From Trichostrongylus colubriformis (lineage: Eukaryota > Nematoda > Chromadorea > Rhabditida > Trichostrongylidae), in assembly GCA_963978905.1 (NCBI GenBank), contig OZ022256.1:53182001-53246000 (forward strand): a stretch of DNA of 64,000 bases, in the 5' to 3' direction. Position 1 is the stretch's first letter. Each line of letters begins with the position of its first letter. Both the position numbers and the translations under genes were made by a program. A model generated the notes under the pieces. The model had not been told where the DNA came from. It saw only the letters and a list, made by a program, of their open reading frames with translations, and made no database searches. Shown here in pieces: positions 1 through 12,600 of this stretch.

Positions 1-87
1 GAATCGAAGAAATCAACGTCAGATGTAAGAAATTTTCAGCGACTGATATAAATAAATTTTAGAATTTCAGGTTTTGATTATTTTCTT

Positions 88-313
88 ATGCAGATTTTAT
101 TCGCCATCTGCCACACATTTCCATGCACATCACGAATTTTTTGTTGCAAAAATCTCGCTTATTTTGCCCTTTTTGTGTACTCCCATACCCCGGCATCAAC
201 ACCCATTCCTCCTCCTAGTCTTAATCTTTCTACTCCAAATCAAGAGATTAGAAAGAGCGTTTACGACAATCACAGCAAAGACTCCGACGAGGAAATTGTC
301 CCATTGTGGGAGA
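88..313 (+). CDS. possible upstream exon of the PAN/ZP gene
   Basis: This is a weak exon candidate. An acceptor-like TTTCAG ends at 70 and a second AG lies at 92-93. The open frame that follows is Pro/Ser/Thr-rich, then acidic, ending in KDSDEEIVPLWE, and could use a GTTAAA donor at 314. The leftover one-base phase would join correctly to the exon at 3610. Against it, the intron would be 3.3 kb, the donor is poor, and the frame reaches a stop three bases after the donor. It could instead be the terminal exon of another gene or a chance open frame. No signal peptide for the PAN/ZP protein is visible elsewhere in the window, so its true 5' end is unknown. Confidence 0.2.
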
Positions 314-1284
314 GTTAAACTGAAGTACCACTTACGACTGTTCATTAGGGTAATTTGGAAAAATGAGACGCCGTCTCGTACCACAAAATGGATTCTTTCA
401 AGGGACTTTGAGAATAGCACAAACGGAATTCGAAGCAAGAAGGGCGTGGCCAAAAATCAATTTGACCAGAAAGTTATTGACGTGTGGCTGACAACGAAAG
501 ACCAACGAATGACTTATTGTTATTTTTTCACAATGCACAGTATTTGTAACTGGCTCATTCAACCAAGTCGGCAAGCTCTCAAATTCTACCCCTCAGTCCT
601 TGATGAGAAATGCGACTTACTGTATTCCTTTTCGATTCAATGCAAATTTACGATTTATGGGGAGAAGTGGATACGTTATAAGCAGACCCATCCTGTAAGA
701 CCCTTTTGGGTGAGAAGGTAAATGCTCCATCGGTTCCTATTGAAGAGTGCACTTTCGCGGACTAGAGGGTGGCGAGTTTTAGGATGCTGACGAATTTTGG
801 GATGCAACAACAAAAAAGATTTCTCTTAGGATCTAAGGACAGGGCGCACACATACCGAGGGCCATGTGATCATTTCTTGCCGATGTCGACAGCTTGATTT
901 TTGTTGCCAGTGTTTAGTCGTGGATCTGATTCGTAAACCTTCGCAAAACTCCTCTAGTGTGCGTATCAATCCTTACCTCATATCGATGCATAATGAAGCC
1001 TTATAATTATCGTTCCTTCGCTTTGGCCGATCGGTCATCTTGTTCAGTTCCTCTCGTCGGCGTTCTTTTAGCTTTTTTCACCGTGAAAAATCTTCGTGAC
1101 GATGTTTATGTCATTCCACGCAATACGTGAACGTTGTAGAATCGGTGTGATTGGCCTGGATCGCCTGACGCTCATGTAATTGTCGAGGTCCCAGAATCTC
1201 ACCTCACGTAAGATGATCGCCTCATCAGCCATCACCACCGCCGATCTCATTACTCTTCTCACACTTCTTCACCACTCGCGTGAA

Positions 1285-1341
1285 ATCGGTGAGTATTTCG
1301 CTTTATTAATTTGATCGGTGAGTATTTCGCTTTATTAATTT
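1285..1341. repeat. tandem duplication, about 28 bp x 2
   Basis: The unit beginning TCGGTGAGTATTTCGC and ending in TTTATTAATTT occurs twice back to back. Both copies contain the donor-like string GGTGAGTATTT, but no exon precedes it. Confidence 0.8.
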
Positions 1342-1465
1342 AATTTATTATCTTAATTTACTGAAACTGCTTTTTCTCAAACTGCACTTTCCGCGTATAT
1401 TCGCCGCGTGCACCATGCGTTACTTACTTTCGGGACGATCCCTGAAGGAAGGCTCTCTTTCTTTG

Positions 1466-1745
1466 TTTCCGACTGACGTTTCGGCGTCGTGGAAACTATT
1501 CGTTGAGACACCATTTCATTTCACAGAAAAAATTGACAGTTCGTAAAAAAAGGGAGGGTCAAATAGGTAAAGGACGGTCGGCGATTTCAGAGGTCAGCCA
1601 GTAATTCTCTGCGACATCGTCTCCCCTTTTTGCGAACTGTCAGTTTTTTCTGTGAAATGGAATGGTGTTTGAACGAATAGTTCTCATAAAGCCTTCACTC
1701 TTCCAGACTCTGAATAAGACGACGCCGAAACGTCATTCGGAATTA
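1466..1745. mobile_element. foldback MITE-like element
   Basis: The left arm (about 1466-1552) and the right arm (about 1618-1745, reverse-complemented) match along most of their length. Shared blocks include GACGTTTCGGCGTCGT, AACTATTCGTT, ATTTCACAGAAAAAA and TGACAGTTCG. The right arm carries an extra stretch of about 35 bases. There is no coding capacity, so this is a non-autonomous palindromic element. I could not fix its exact ends or a target duplication. Confidence 0.75.
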
Positions 1746-3312
1746 AAGTGATTAACAATCTTGGTTGAAGTTGAAACATCCGAACAACCATAACTGAAAG
1801 ACCATGCCAAGATTCATCGAAAGTCGCACATGGACATTGCTATCTTTCTCATACATGTATCGTTGATACGTTGACATGAGACCTATTATAATGTACATGA
1901 TTATCCGACGTGATTTGCTATGGTTTTGATATGCTAATAAGTTAGAAAAAAGGGAGAAACCAGAGCAAGGACACTTGCGTGCGGAGGTTAATCGAGTTCA
2001 CGTCGCTCTTCTGGGAAGCTCATCAGTGTTCCGAAAAATGTCTTACTGTCCGCTAGACATATCGTGGATCGGGTATAATATCAGTGTGAAGTCAAAACAC
2101 TAAACTATAGGGGTCCACAAGCATAAGCCCGCTAAAGAATACCGGGTCAGTGTCCTTCCCCTCACCCCCCTCGACCTTCCTCCTCTGCTACGAGTGAATT
2201 AAAGTCTGACTGGTGGGACATAGGCAGATCTTCGCAGGTCCTTTCAAAAACTATGTGCAGGTCAAATCCTTGTAACCAGCTTTGAAGTGGAGTACACGGT
2301 GCATCTCAAAAAGGGTTTGCTGTATGGTGAATGCCTTATTTCTACTCTGCTGGCGAAATGGATCCCATAATAATAAGATTGCCGAAAACTTTGTGCACAA
2401 GGACTAGGGTTATCAAAGATTAATGGCATAATTCTGCACGAATGCCGGTATATTTTATACTGAACATAGTCCTTTTCGACATTTAATGTATATACTTGAG
2501 GAACCCACATAGGTATGTTTGAGGGTACCATAATAATGCAAAATTTTCAAGACATTACATATCTGTTACTTGAGGACACAGGTATGGAATTACGGATCAC
2601 CCTGAATCTCCTTGTAACTCCGCAATTAGTCAAGGAAAGGCAACAAAAGTAGGTGACCAAGGAAGGAGGGGAATCTGCTCTAGTTCCAATTTAAACTCAC
2701 TTTGGGCTTCAGGAATGAGACGTTTTTATGGCTCTCCATCGAGGCACGCTTTGGCAGTGGCAGTTCATATTCTAGTCACTTAACTACCTTTTCGAGACTC
2801 ACGCCCATCGAATGGGTGGTTCAGAAGATTTTGATTCAAAGAAAAATGAGAATTAATACTCAAAGACCTTTCGAGGCTTAGCCCTCCCCACCCTAGTCCC
2901 ACCAAAATTAAATCAGAAAGAGTCTCCATGGATCATTAATCAAGCATTCTATCATTTGTTTTTGTGATTTGTGATTATTAAACTCGTATCTTACGGGATG
3001 TACTAGTTGACTAGTCGGTTTACTCATTGTCTGTTTATTTCCAATTAAAGGGGTCGCAAAACCTGTGTTTAGAGGGCTAGCACATAAAGGATCAAAATGT
3101 GTAATCTTTTATCTATCTTCACACACCAGCCTCACTAATCAGTTGTAGCCGCTATGTACATAGCACTTGGGGTGGGCAGAGTGATAGCAACATGGCTGTG
3201 AACATGGCTTTGCATGATTGATGTGTTAAGTATCTGTGTCTTACTCCACTGTGCCCACAAAAGCCTAGTTTGCTAACTCAACCGTCACGTTCAGCCACGT
3301 TACATTCACTGT

Positions 3313-3454
3313 TACAGTTCATTTTGGAGCGCTTGATAGGGCGTGGCCTACGGACTCAGGTGACTGCATCAAACTATCACCCCGCCACACACTCTCACTC
3401 TGCCACTCGATGTCCGTAGGCCACGCCCTATCAAGCGCCCAGAAATGGACTATA
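3313..3454. mobile_element. MITE family A copy 1
   Basis: Termini TACAGTTCATTTTGGAGC and the inverse GGACTATA flank a palindrome built on GATAGGGCGTGGCCTACGGA. The interior is made of GAGAGTG/CACTCTC and GTGTGGCGGGG blocks. TA at both ends fits a Tc1/mariner-type target site. It lies just upstream of the first well-supported PAN exon. Confidence 0.85.
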
Positions 3455-3609
3455 CCTACCCTCAAAGCACGACATCCCTTTTCACTTTACGTCTAAAAGA
3501 AGTGCACGAAGCAGAGTAAATTTTAGACTTTCAGAATTATGCTTTTGTATTTTCTGAACCATGCGTCCAAATTTTGATAAGCCCCCGACAATTTTTTATT
3601 CTTTTTCAG

Positions 3610-6600
3610 CAGCATCGTACAATTTCATGATCGAAAGCTATAGCGTCGTACGAGGGAACATCTTAGGTCAATTCGAAGTGTCAGGTTTAAGTGAATGCTC
3701 TCTACGGTGTCGCGAGGTCAGTTAAACCTCAATATGTCCCCTCCTTACTTATCAACTCTACAGGTCTTGATATTTTCCAACATTTTTTATTGAATGCTGT
3801 TTACACGAGGAACAATATTGCGAGCCTTATTTCGCACTGAATTTCTCTTGCTCTAAAATGTAAAGGGAAAGCATGCGCGCCCTTCATGGCATATGTTTCC
3901 CTTACGCGGATTGTATTACGCCTTAATAATTGATAATTGATTGAATGATTGATAACTGATACGTAACAATCTAGAAAAAAACCATAAAAGTGCACTATCA
4001 CTGACATCAAAACTTTGCAAATTAGAGTGCAGTGGATTTTGATAACATTTGTATTTGAAGCACTTGATACTCGAGACACCCTCAAAACTAGTGCCTCCCA
4101 TGTCAGTTTTTCCTTCATTTAAGGTTCCCTCATGCTCGCACAAACTTTTTAGTTTCATCCATAATTTTATGAGATAACTAACTATGTACTGACCAACTAT
4201 GAAGTGAGTGTCCATCATTTCCCACAATCTGCAAATGATTATTTACCATTTAAATACCGTATAAGGGAAGAAACACTGACCACTCCATTTTTGACCTTTT
4301 TATGTCACATAGCACAACATAAGGTGCTATTATAATGGGCAGGGGGCATCTCAAAAAAAGTTTCACACCTGGGTTCTTTTGAAGGAATTTTGTGGGGTCA
4401 CTCTGCACATTTGAGCGTTTATTTTTGGCTGAGCGTTGAAGCAGGGGAGAGGCTCGTTTCCCTTCTTGGCTTAGGTAAAAATAGGGTTCAGTAGTGGGAT
4501 GCCCCTCCCTACCTTGCGATAGCACCCAAAATAATTTAATACCTCAAATATTTTTATAAAAAAAAAACAGTTTTGAACTTACAGGAAGTGGACTGTGCCG
4601 GATTCAACTATTTGATTGGTGTTGACGAAAAAGCTCATTGTCTTCTTGTTGATAGCAACAAATCTGCATCTGATGACAATCTACCGCTTCCAGACACTGT
4701 TCTCTATGGAGCCACGAAGATTTCCTTAAATGGTAAGATTTTAGTGCGGTCAAGATGGAGAGCGATCGTATATGCCAATGAGAGAAGGGGGGGGGGGGGG
4801 CTGTTACGAAGCTGTCTAGTGTGGGATAGTAACATGTCCTTACACGACTGACATGTCAACAATGTACTGTAAAAATCATAGCACATGTATGATCCCGTGA
4901 AGTTGACGTGAGTGTCCAATATTCGTGTGAAGTCATGTTACTGTTCAAAATTCAACAACTTGCCCCCTCCCCCCCCCCTTCCCACTACATAATACAGCAC
5001 CTGTATATACTTTTAAAACAAACAAGGGCGACAATAAGAACATCCCGCTCGATCATGCGGTACTTATAGGACACCAGTTAGAAGAGCTTCCTTGCCATAG
5101 AAGCACGTCACCTACAGTTCATTTCACAACGCTAGATAGGGCGTGGCCTGAGTGGCGAGAGTGAGAGTGTGTGGCGGGGTGAGAGAGTTTGATACATTCT
5201 CACCCAAGCCCGTAGGCCACGCCCTATCAAGTGCTACGAAAAGGACTGTATAACGCGCAACAAACTTTTTGGGAAACCTCCGGAGCTGACTAACTACTCC
5301 AACCGGTCTCGGTGTTTTCTTCGTTCGCAGATAGAAAGTTCAAATATGTATGCGTCTACACAATTGAATACGTTCAGACTACTGACCGAGAAACCCTGCG
5401 GTGTGGAAGAAGCCACAATTATTCCCCTAAGAGCACGCAAATCTAAATCGTTCAACCAAATAGTCTAGGAAATGTGGGTCACTGCAAATGAATGATTTGT
5501 TTGACCATTCGAAAACCAACCAGCCCCCATAAACGTTTATACGTTTTTTGTTAGCAACGGGATCTGCTGAGCAGCTACGCCACTATGACATATCGGAAGA
5601 AAGCAACGAAGGTTTTGTGGCGTAATGGTTAAGCATACTGCCTAACATGAGTCCTGGGTTGGGACCGAGCCTTCATCTACATTATCACCGATAACATTCA
5701 CATAGCGAAGTGACATAAAACATCAGCTACTAAACGAATCAGAACTGCTCCTTGTATTTTCAGGGAATTGCTCAAAGAGGGCCTTCGCTTTCGAGAAATT
5801 AGCCAACCTCAAAGCTCAAGCTGAAGACATTTTCCTCGAATCCATCGTTGGTAATACCACTGAGCAATGTTTGAGCATTTGCCAAGAGAGGTAACACTCA
5901 CTTTCAAGTCAACAATTCGTGTAGTAGCAAGCCGCTGTATCAGCGACTTTTGCTCTACACCTAACAGCCATCCACATGCTCACAGTTAGTCACAAGGAAT
6001 TGCCAGGGGTAAGGAGAAAGAAAGCTGGGGAAACATATTCCCTGTGAGCGATTCCAGTCCACAAGCAAAGGTGAAGCTCCCACTAAAAAGCACGCCTCGA
6101 GGTCTACATCACCATTCCGCAGCACTACGAATCATTTATTCGTCGAGGGAGTTGCAGACGAGGTAACGTTCGCGGCTGGCTGACTCAGCCCCTCGCCCGC
6201 CTACCGCTACTCCCATCGGCTAGGGACGCAGAGCGATCGAAAAGAAAGGAGCTAGAAGGAGCTTTTCCGATTCCCTATTTCTCGGGTTTTCGCCACTTTC
6301 TCCCGCTTTTTCTCTACATTTACACTAATAAACACCTCAATTTTCATGTTTCACATAAATGCATAATTTGCTGAAATTACCCCCAATAAGTCTTCAAACC
6401 CACCTATACTCCTGTTCATAACACAGAACTTCATGTGGTAATAGGATATTTCCAATCTTTCAGAGCTCTCATAATTTTTCGATAGAAGGAAGTACAGTTC
6501 ATTTCGGAGCGCCTGATAGGGCGTGCCCTACGGACTTGGATGGGAGTATGTCAAACTCGTTCACCTCGCCACACACTCACTCTCGCCACGTACTCCCACT

Positions 6601-9600
6601 CTTGCCACGTACTCCCTATCTCGCCACTCACCCAGGTCACTATGCCACGCCCTATCAGGCGCTCCGAAATGGACTATAGATATTATAAGACGTGGTTGCG
6701 GAGATGCACTACTGATGAGTGGCCAACTGGGCGTTCACTTCTAAGAACTGACCCGTTTATTTCAATTTATGTAGATCTATATGATCTGCATAGCTTTGAA
6801 AAAACCTAGAAACCTTGTGATCTGTATAGCTGTGAAAAAACCTAGAAACCTTGTGGCGGTCATGCTATTTCAAGTAAACAGAGTATGAGGGATCGGCAGA
6901 AACACTGGAGCGTTTTGAACTATTATCAAGACTAATGCATCGGGAACTCTGTAGGAATAACGATTCTTTCACCTGTGTGGAATCCGTTTCCTTGAAACCG
7001 CTCAGGAACTTTGCGCGCTCACAGCTCCTATATTGTGTGCAATTTCCATGATTTCGTATTTACTTGATCGCTGCGAAAAACGTTACCGAATTTAGATTCG
7101 ATTGTCGAGCAGCACAGTACAGTAATGGGAATTTGTCATGCGATCTGTTACTGGCATCACCGAGTACTGTATACAACACGAGAAAGTATTTCAGCTATAG
7201 TGACGATGTTGATGTGTACGAGAATAATTGCGCGGAAGGTGAGTGAATAGGTTATCTCTCGAAGGCACCACTAGGGATAAGGATAAAATGAGAACTGTCA
7301 CACTATCCTACCATACAATGATTCAACATTTACCGTAGGCAACCGTAGTCTTTTCCCATTAACTGGAAAGCCCTTCTTCCTCTTAAGTTGCCATACCCAT
7401 CAGCGAATGAAGTGACTAAATGTGCGTTTATTACAGAGCCGATGTCATCCTCAAAATGCAATTTTATGCGATTGTCAACGGCTGGCTACACGGATTTGTA
7501 CGACGAAATTGTTTCAGATGTTGGCGAGACTGAGGAATGCGAAAGAATTTGCACTTTGCAAGCCAGTATAAGCTATCCCTGCAGGTACGTGAGGGGTTCA
7601 AAATGTGAAGAAGAGTAACTAACCATCAAATTGTTAAGTATTCCAACCTTCTTTCTGATTGACTACGACTTCATAAGCTTTCCCTAGACAGTAGCCCTAC
7701 GTCAACTTTCATACTCGGCTACCGAGCTTACGATTACAGCTACCAAGCAATCAATAGCTGTCACTACGCGCAGCATCTGCCCCGTGACCAATGCTGCCGC
7801 CGCGGGCCGCCCGGCGGGGTATTGACCGCGCTGTGCGCTTTGCCTCAGCGATCGCGCGACCAGTCGATCCCACGTGGAAATATTGCTTCACTCACAGAGT
7901 AGGCAATGGGCAGTAAGAGGGACGGTTGATCCTCTTCGTTTGAACAATATCAGTAAACATGCAATTAAGGTCTTACACTCACGATAAATGGACACAGCTG
8001 TGCTATCTCAGTCACTACGATGGACGAGGATCAGGACGAAGCCCCTTGAGCAGTCGCAATTCAAATTTGACGTATGGTTCCTTGGACGACTGCATAGAAT
8101 GTAAGTCCTGAATCAGTGATATAAGCCAAAGCCTTATAAGCGGTACCGTTAGTGATAAAGCATCAATGAGATGGGAATGGGCGTCTACCAAGCACGATAT
8201 GTGCCTATGAGGACGGCCCCACTCTAGCGTGACTTCACTCGATTCGAGTGCCCTGATGCACACCCGGGAAGGGTAAAATTAGTCACGAGGTACAACACAT
8301 TGCAATTGAGCGTTTCGAAAACTGAACCAAAGTCACCGTAGCATAGTTCAGTTGCTGCTTGCACAGTTATAGGCATTTCGCGCCTGATTGGGCGTGGCCT
8401 ACGGACATGGGTGAGAGTGGCGTGAGGTTATGCCAGAAAATCGCGTGGCCGTCCGCGGCGAGCGGCGCGCTATGTGCGAGTGCCAGTGGCAGGGCATGGC
8501 AGCCTTCAAGCGAGGAGTGTAGCATGCAGAGGTGACGCAGCCACGCTCTGCCGGGCTCCCAAGGGCAATCGATTCGCAAGTCTTACTGGTGGTGCCGCGA
8601 GTGCGACGCCTCGGATCGATTTTCCGGCGTAAGTAGCCTCACCCAGTGAGAGTGTATCAAACTCTCTCACCCCGCCACTCTCACTTTTTCGCAAGTCGCC
8701 ACGCGCTCTCGCTCTTGCCACTCATCGAAGTCCGCAGGCCGCGCCCGATCATGCGCAGCGAAATGGACTGTACTTCAACACACAGCAGTGAAAGAGTACT
8801 TTTTCGCCCAGGATACCAGAAGCTGCTTCGGCACTTTGTGTACGTGGGGGAGCGGGAAATGTAGCTCATTAATTTGGCTCTTTCCCATCCCATGACCACA
8901 TGGAATCCACTCCCGCTATTTCACTGTAAAGAGCGCAAGTATAGTGCAACCTTGCCTGCGCTTTTTGTTAGTCGAGCGGCAAAAGTGGCATAGATTTTAT
9001 AACCCTACGATTTTAGCACTGTGACCTTGGTAAAACCCTGTACAGTGATAGACGCTTAATTTCAGAGACCATTTCCGAAAAAAATAAACAATATAAGAAT
9101 CAGATCGGTCGCACGTGAAAACAAACGGTGAAAGGAAAGTAAAAGAAAGTGCTATCCCAGTAAGGGGGGGGGGAGGCGCAACTTAGAAAGCATTGAACAA
9201 ATCGGCGTCAATTTGCTCACTCCTGCGTACAGTTTTGACCAAACCTTCAAGAAAAAAGTTATAAGTTCCTTTCCTTTCCTAGAAATCAGGTAAAAATAGC
9301 GCCAGACACAAAAACAGGGCCCACCACAGTGGGACCCCCACCCCTCCACTGGAACAGCACTTGAAAAATCCAGTGGAAATAAAATTTAAACAAGATTTCC
9401 GGGACTCCATACGAGCTTCACGACTATCCAAACGATTTGAGCAACTGTGGATGGATCAATGATTTGCCAAATCTTTGTCCGTGTTATAGATTTGGGAGGT
9501 CAAACTTCACGCTGATCAAGGAAACCAGCGAGGCGATCTTGATCACCCATGAGGCTAAGCTCAGCCTATTTCTTGTCCATTTTTGGATTTTGCTGATCGA

Positions 9601-12600
9601 ACTTAGCATCCATTACAAAATCTCAAGTGTATTCTGTCGTGCATTTAAAAAACTTTGACACAGATACAATTTTGCAAAAATGTGGGTGAGGGTTAGATCT
9701 ATTCAATCCATCCGGGCATAGTTTGCTGGAGCTGACGTCACCAGCGTCACTGCACGGTTGATCATGTGACTATGGAGTTCACATAGGCACCGTGCACGGC
9801 ATACTAGAATATGAAGCAGTTGGTCATCGATCAATCACGATGCGCCATGCACTGGACATTTACTCGTAGTCGTAGTTGAGTATGAATGCGCTTTCCGTCT
9901 ATTCTAATATGACTTGAGCGGTCATCAGGTAAATTAGCGTTTTCCCTCTTATAAAAATTTGGTAGCGATTAAAGGACCGAGAAGGGGTCCGAAGAGAGTA
10001 AGATGCAAAAATATAATCATTTTGCAACGAATATCCAAGGTTAGAAGCGATAATTGTTGAAAAACCCGGATTCAGAAGCGGACGCTGTGGTGCACTGACC
10101 TTCCGAGTTGTCCGTGTAGAGTCGCACGTCATTTGTTGTTTCGTAGAGTGTATTTCATTCATTCGTGATGATGCGACATAAGTGAAACAACGCACGGCAA
10201 CAAACACAATCAAATGAAGAATAAGCGAAAGCGTGAGAAAAAAGTGTGATTGCGATTAAAACCTAATGAATTCGCTTTCGACGTCTTGGCAAGGTGTCGT
10301 GTGTGTATTGTGGCAACTGTGAGCCACCGTAATCATACACCGTAAGCCAAAATCGCCCCCCTCTCGGTGTCTCTAACCGACGGTGAAGATTTATTCCAAG
10401 ACTAGATCCCCTGGTTACGCGTATAGTAACGGCGCTGCTTGCCGCTGTAATTATCTTACTTATTCCTGATTGATGGTCGATGGAATGGTACTACAAAACT
10501 TTCCGTTCATTCAGTTGCTGTGAAATGCCGTAATGACGCTATGGAAATTCATGGATCATCAATGCGACTATTCAGGTACGTTACCTGGGCAATATTTGTG
10601 AAATTAGACGCCTGCGGTTGTGGCGGCGCTTAATTTGCTACGCAATGGAATTCGCGGTGCCGCTCATGTTTTTGTGGCATTTTTCACGCATGTATATATA
10701 CTCCATTTCGGAACGCTTGATAGGGCGTGGTCTACGGACATGAGTGAATGGCGAGAGTGAGAGTACGTGGCAAGAGTGAGAGTTTGTGGCAAAGTGAGAG
10801 AGTTTGATACACTCTCACCCAAGTCCGTAGGCCTCGCTCTCTGAGGCACTCTTAAATGGACTGTACTTGCACCGTGAACAGCACAAATTGTAACGTGCGA
10901 TTATGTGCATACGGTGTGACTACAGACGTAGTTCTCGAAAAATCTGGAATTTCATTGCAGCGGCTCACTGAAGACAAAACGACTCAAGGAGGTGACCTGT
11001 GAAAGGACAGTCACTTCTTCCTACCAGTTTAGCGTACTCATGCCATATGAGGAGTGCGGTATTGAGAAAACGGTCCTTAACTTTTATATTTTTTTGCTAG
11101 GTTTTCTCGATTACTTTGGCCAACAATTTCAGACAGCGCCATTTCCATCATACAGTGGCTTGGTTCACGTAAAAGAGGGCAGTACAACATTGGTTACGAT
11201 ACGAGATAAACTCTTACAAGTTAGTTGTGAAACATTCTCTGTGCGACCTCGCATATTACCCTATTACTCAAGGTTCATTGCCGTATTCACTCGCAAGTGG
11301 AAGTCAATGAACAGCAAATATCGACTCATATGGAAGTTTATGATTCGAACAGGACCGACCATGTGCTGTAAGTTTCGTGCTTTCTGCAAAGAAAGCCTCT
11401 GTACAGTCCATTTCCGAGCGCTTGAGAGGGCGTGCCCTGCGGACTTGGGAGAGTGTATCAAACTCTCTCACCCCGCCACACACTCTCACTCTCGCCACTC
11501 AGGCCATGCCCTATCTAGCGCCGTGAAATTAACTGTATGGCCATTGTTTATCTTTGTTTATGGTCACTTTACGATCACGGTCGCCGAGCGACACGTTGCT
11601 TACGACTATAAATCGCCCAAACTGACTTATCGATTGCAGCTAATCGATTGATTTTGACTTGAAAACGGCCTATCAGTGATTCTCTTTCGATGTGCTGATC
11701 AATAAATATAATTTCAGTTCCAACAATATCATCTACTCTCCATCACGTACCACCGCTAAACCCCGTTACTCCCTTCGAGTGTTGAATGACGCCGGTGTGG
11801 AGACCGACATTGTCCAGGCCGGTGATCAAGGATGGCTATCGCTGACCATGAATGAGGTACGACAGTTAGCTATGCAATTAAAGGCAGCATTATGGGAAAT
11901 TCGGACGAAAAGTGAAAGAAGTAGTGAATGTGAAAGTCGATGCCTATAACAGGCAGTGGAAAAAACAGATGGGAATGGCTAAAAACCCGAGAAATAGAAC
12001 CCCTTTTCTCGTTGATCCTCAACGCAGAGGCATTGTCAAGAGGCGGATACTCCGAACGAAATCTCTTTTGGCATGCTGCCAGATAAAACAAGGGAATGTT
12101 TGGAAATACGACAGCATCTTTTTCCTGGAATGGCTAAAACTGCGAAAGCGCGCTGCAATACCTTCGATCTCACCGCATCCGCTCTCATCGTAGTCATCCA
12201 GGAATCACACCGCTTGAAGGCGGGGTCGATCATCCAAAGCGTCAGCTCTTATCCGTTGCGCCGTTTCTACAGCTCGGAGGCGCACTTTTCACCGGGATTT
12301 CGTTACAGATAGCCTTCTTAGGCTCATAGTTTCCAAGTGAGTAACTTCTTTCAGGAATTTCTCGATAACCACATTACCCCTCATGCTGTCTTTACCCACC
12401 TCTAATTGGCAGAAAGTCACATAGATTTCATTTTAATCTAATATTCGTTTGGTAGCAGTGAAAAACAATTCCTTAAGGTCTACATAGTAATACATGTACA
12501 AATAGTGAAGTGGGATAAGGGAAAATGAAAAGAACAAATGGTCGTTGTAATTGTGTGTAGATGTTCAAAAAAAAATTCAAATATTATATTTTTAGACTCT

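Larger units (their letters stand above)
314..3609. other. non-coding / first visible intron or intergenic
   Basis: I see no supported exon here. The stretch contains a short tandem duplication (1285-1341), a foldback element (1466-1745) and one copy of MITE family A (3313-3454). The rest is unremarkable moderately AT-rich sequence. Confidence 0.5.

Noticed and set aside
74..721. 215-codon plus-strand open frame at the left edge
   Set aside because: No recognisable domain, no signal peptide and low-complexity AT-rich composition; it overlaps another frame with better protein-like content. Treated as chance.
10992..11651. 219-codon open frame over the ZP exons
   Set aside because: It reads through two introns (11073-11132 and 11220-11272) and a MITE. 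The spliced model with phase-matched exons gives the proper ZP sequence.
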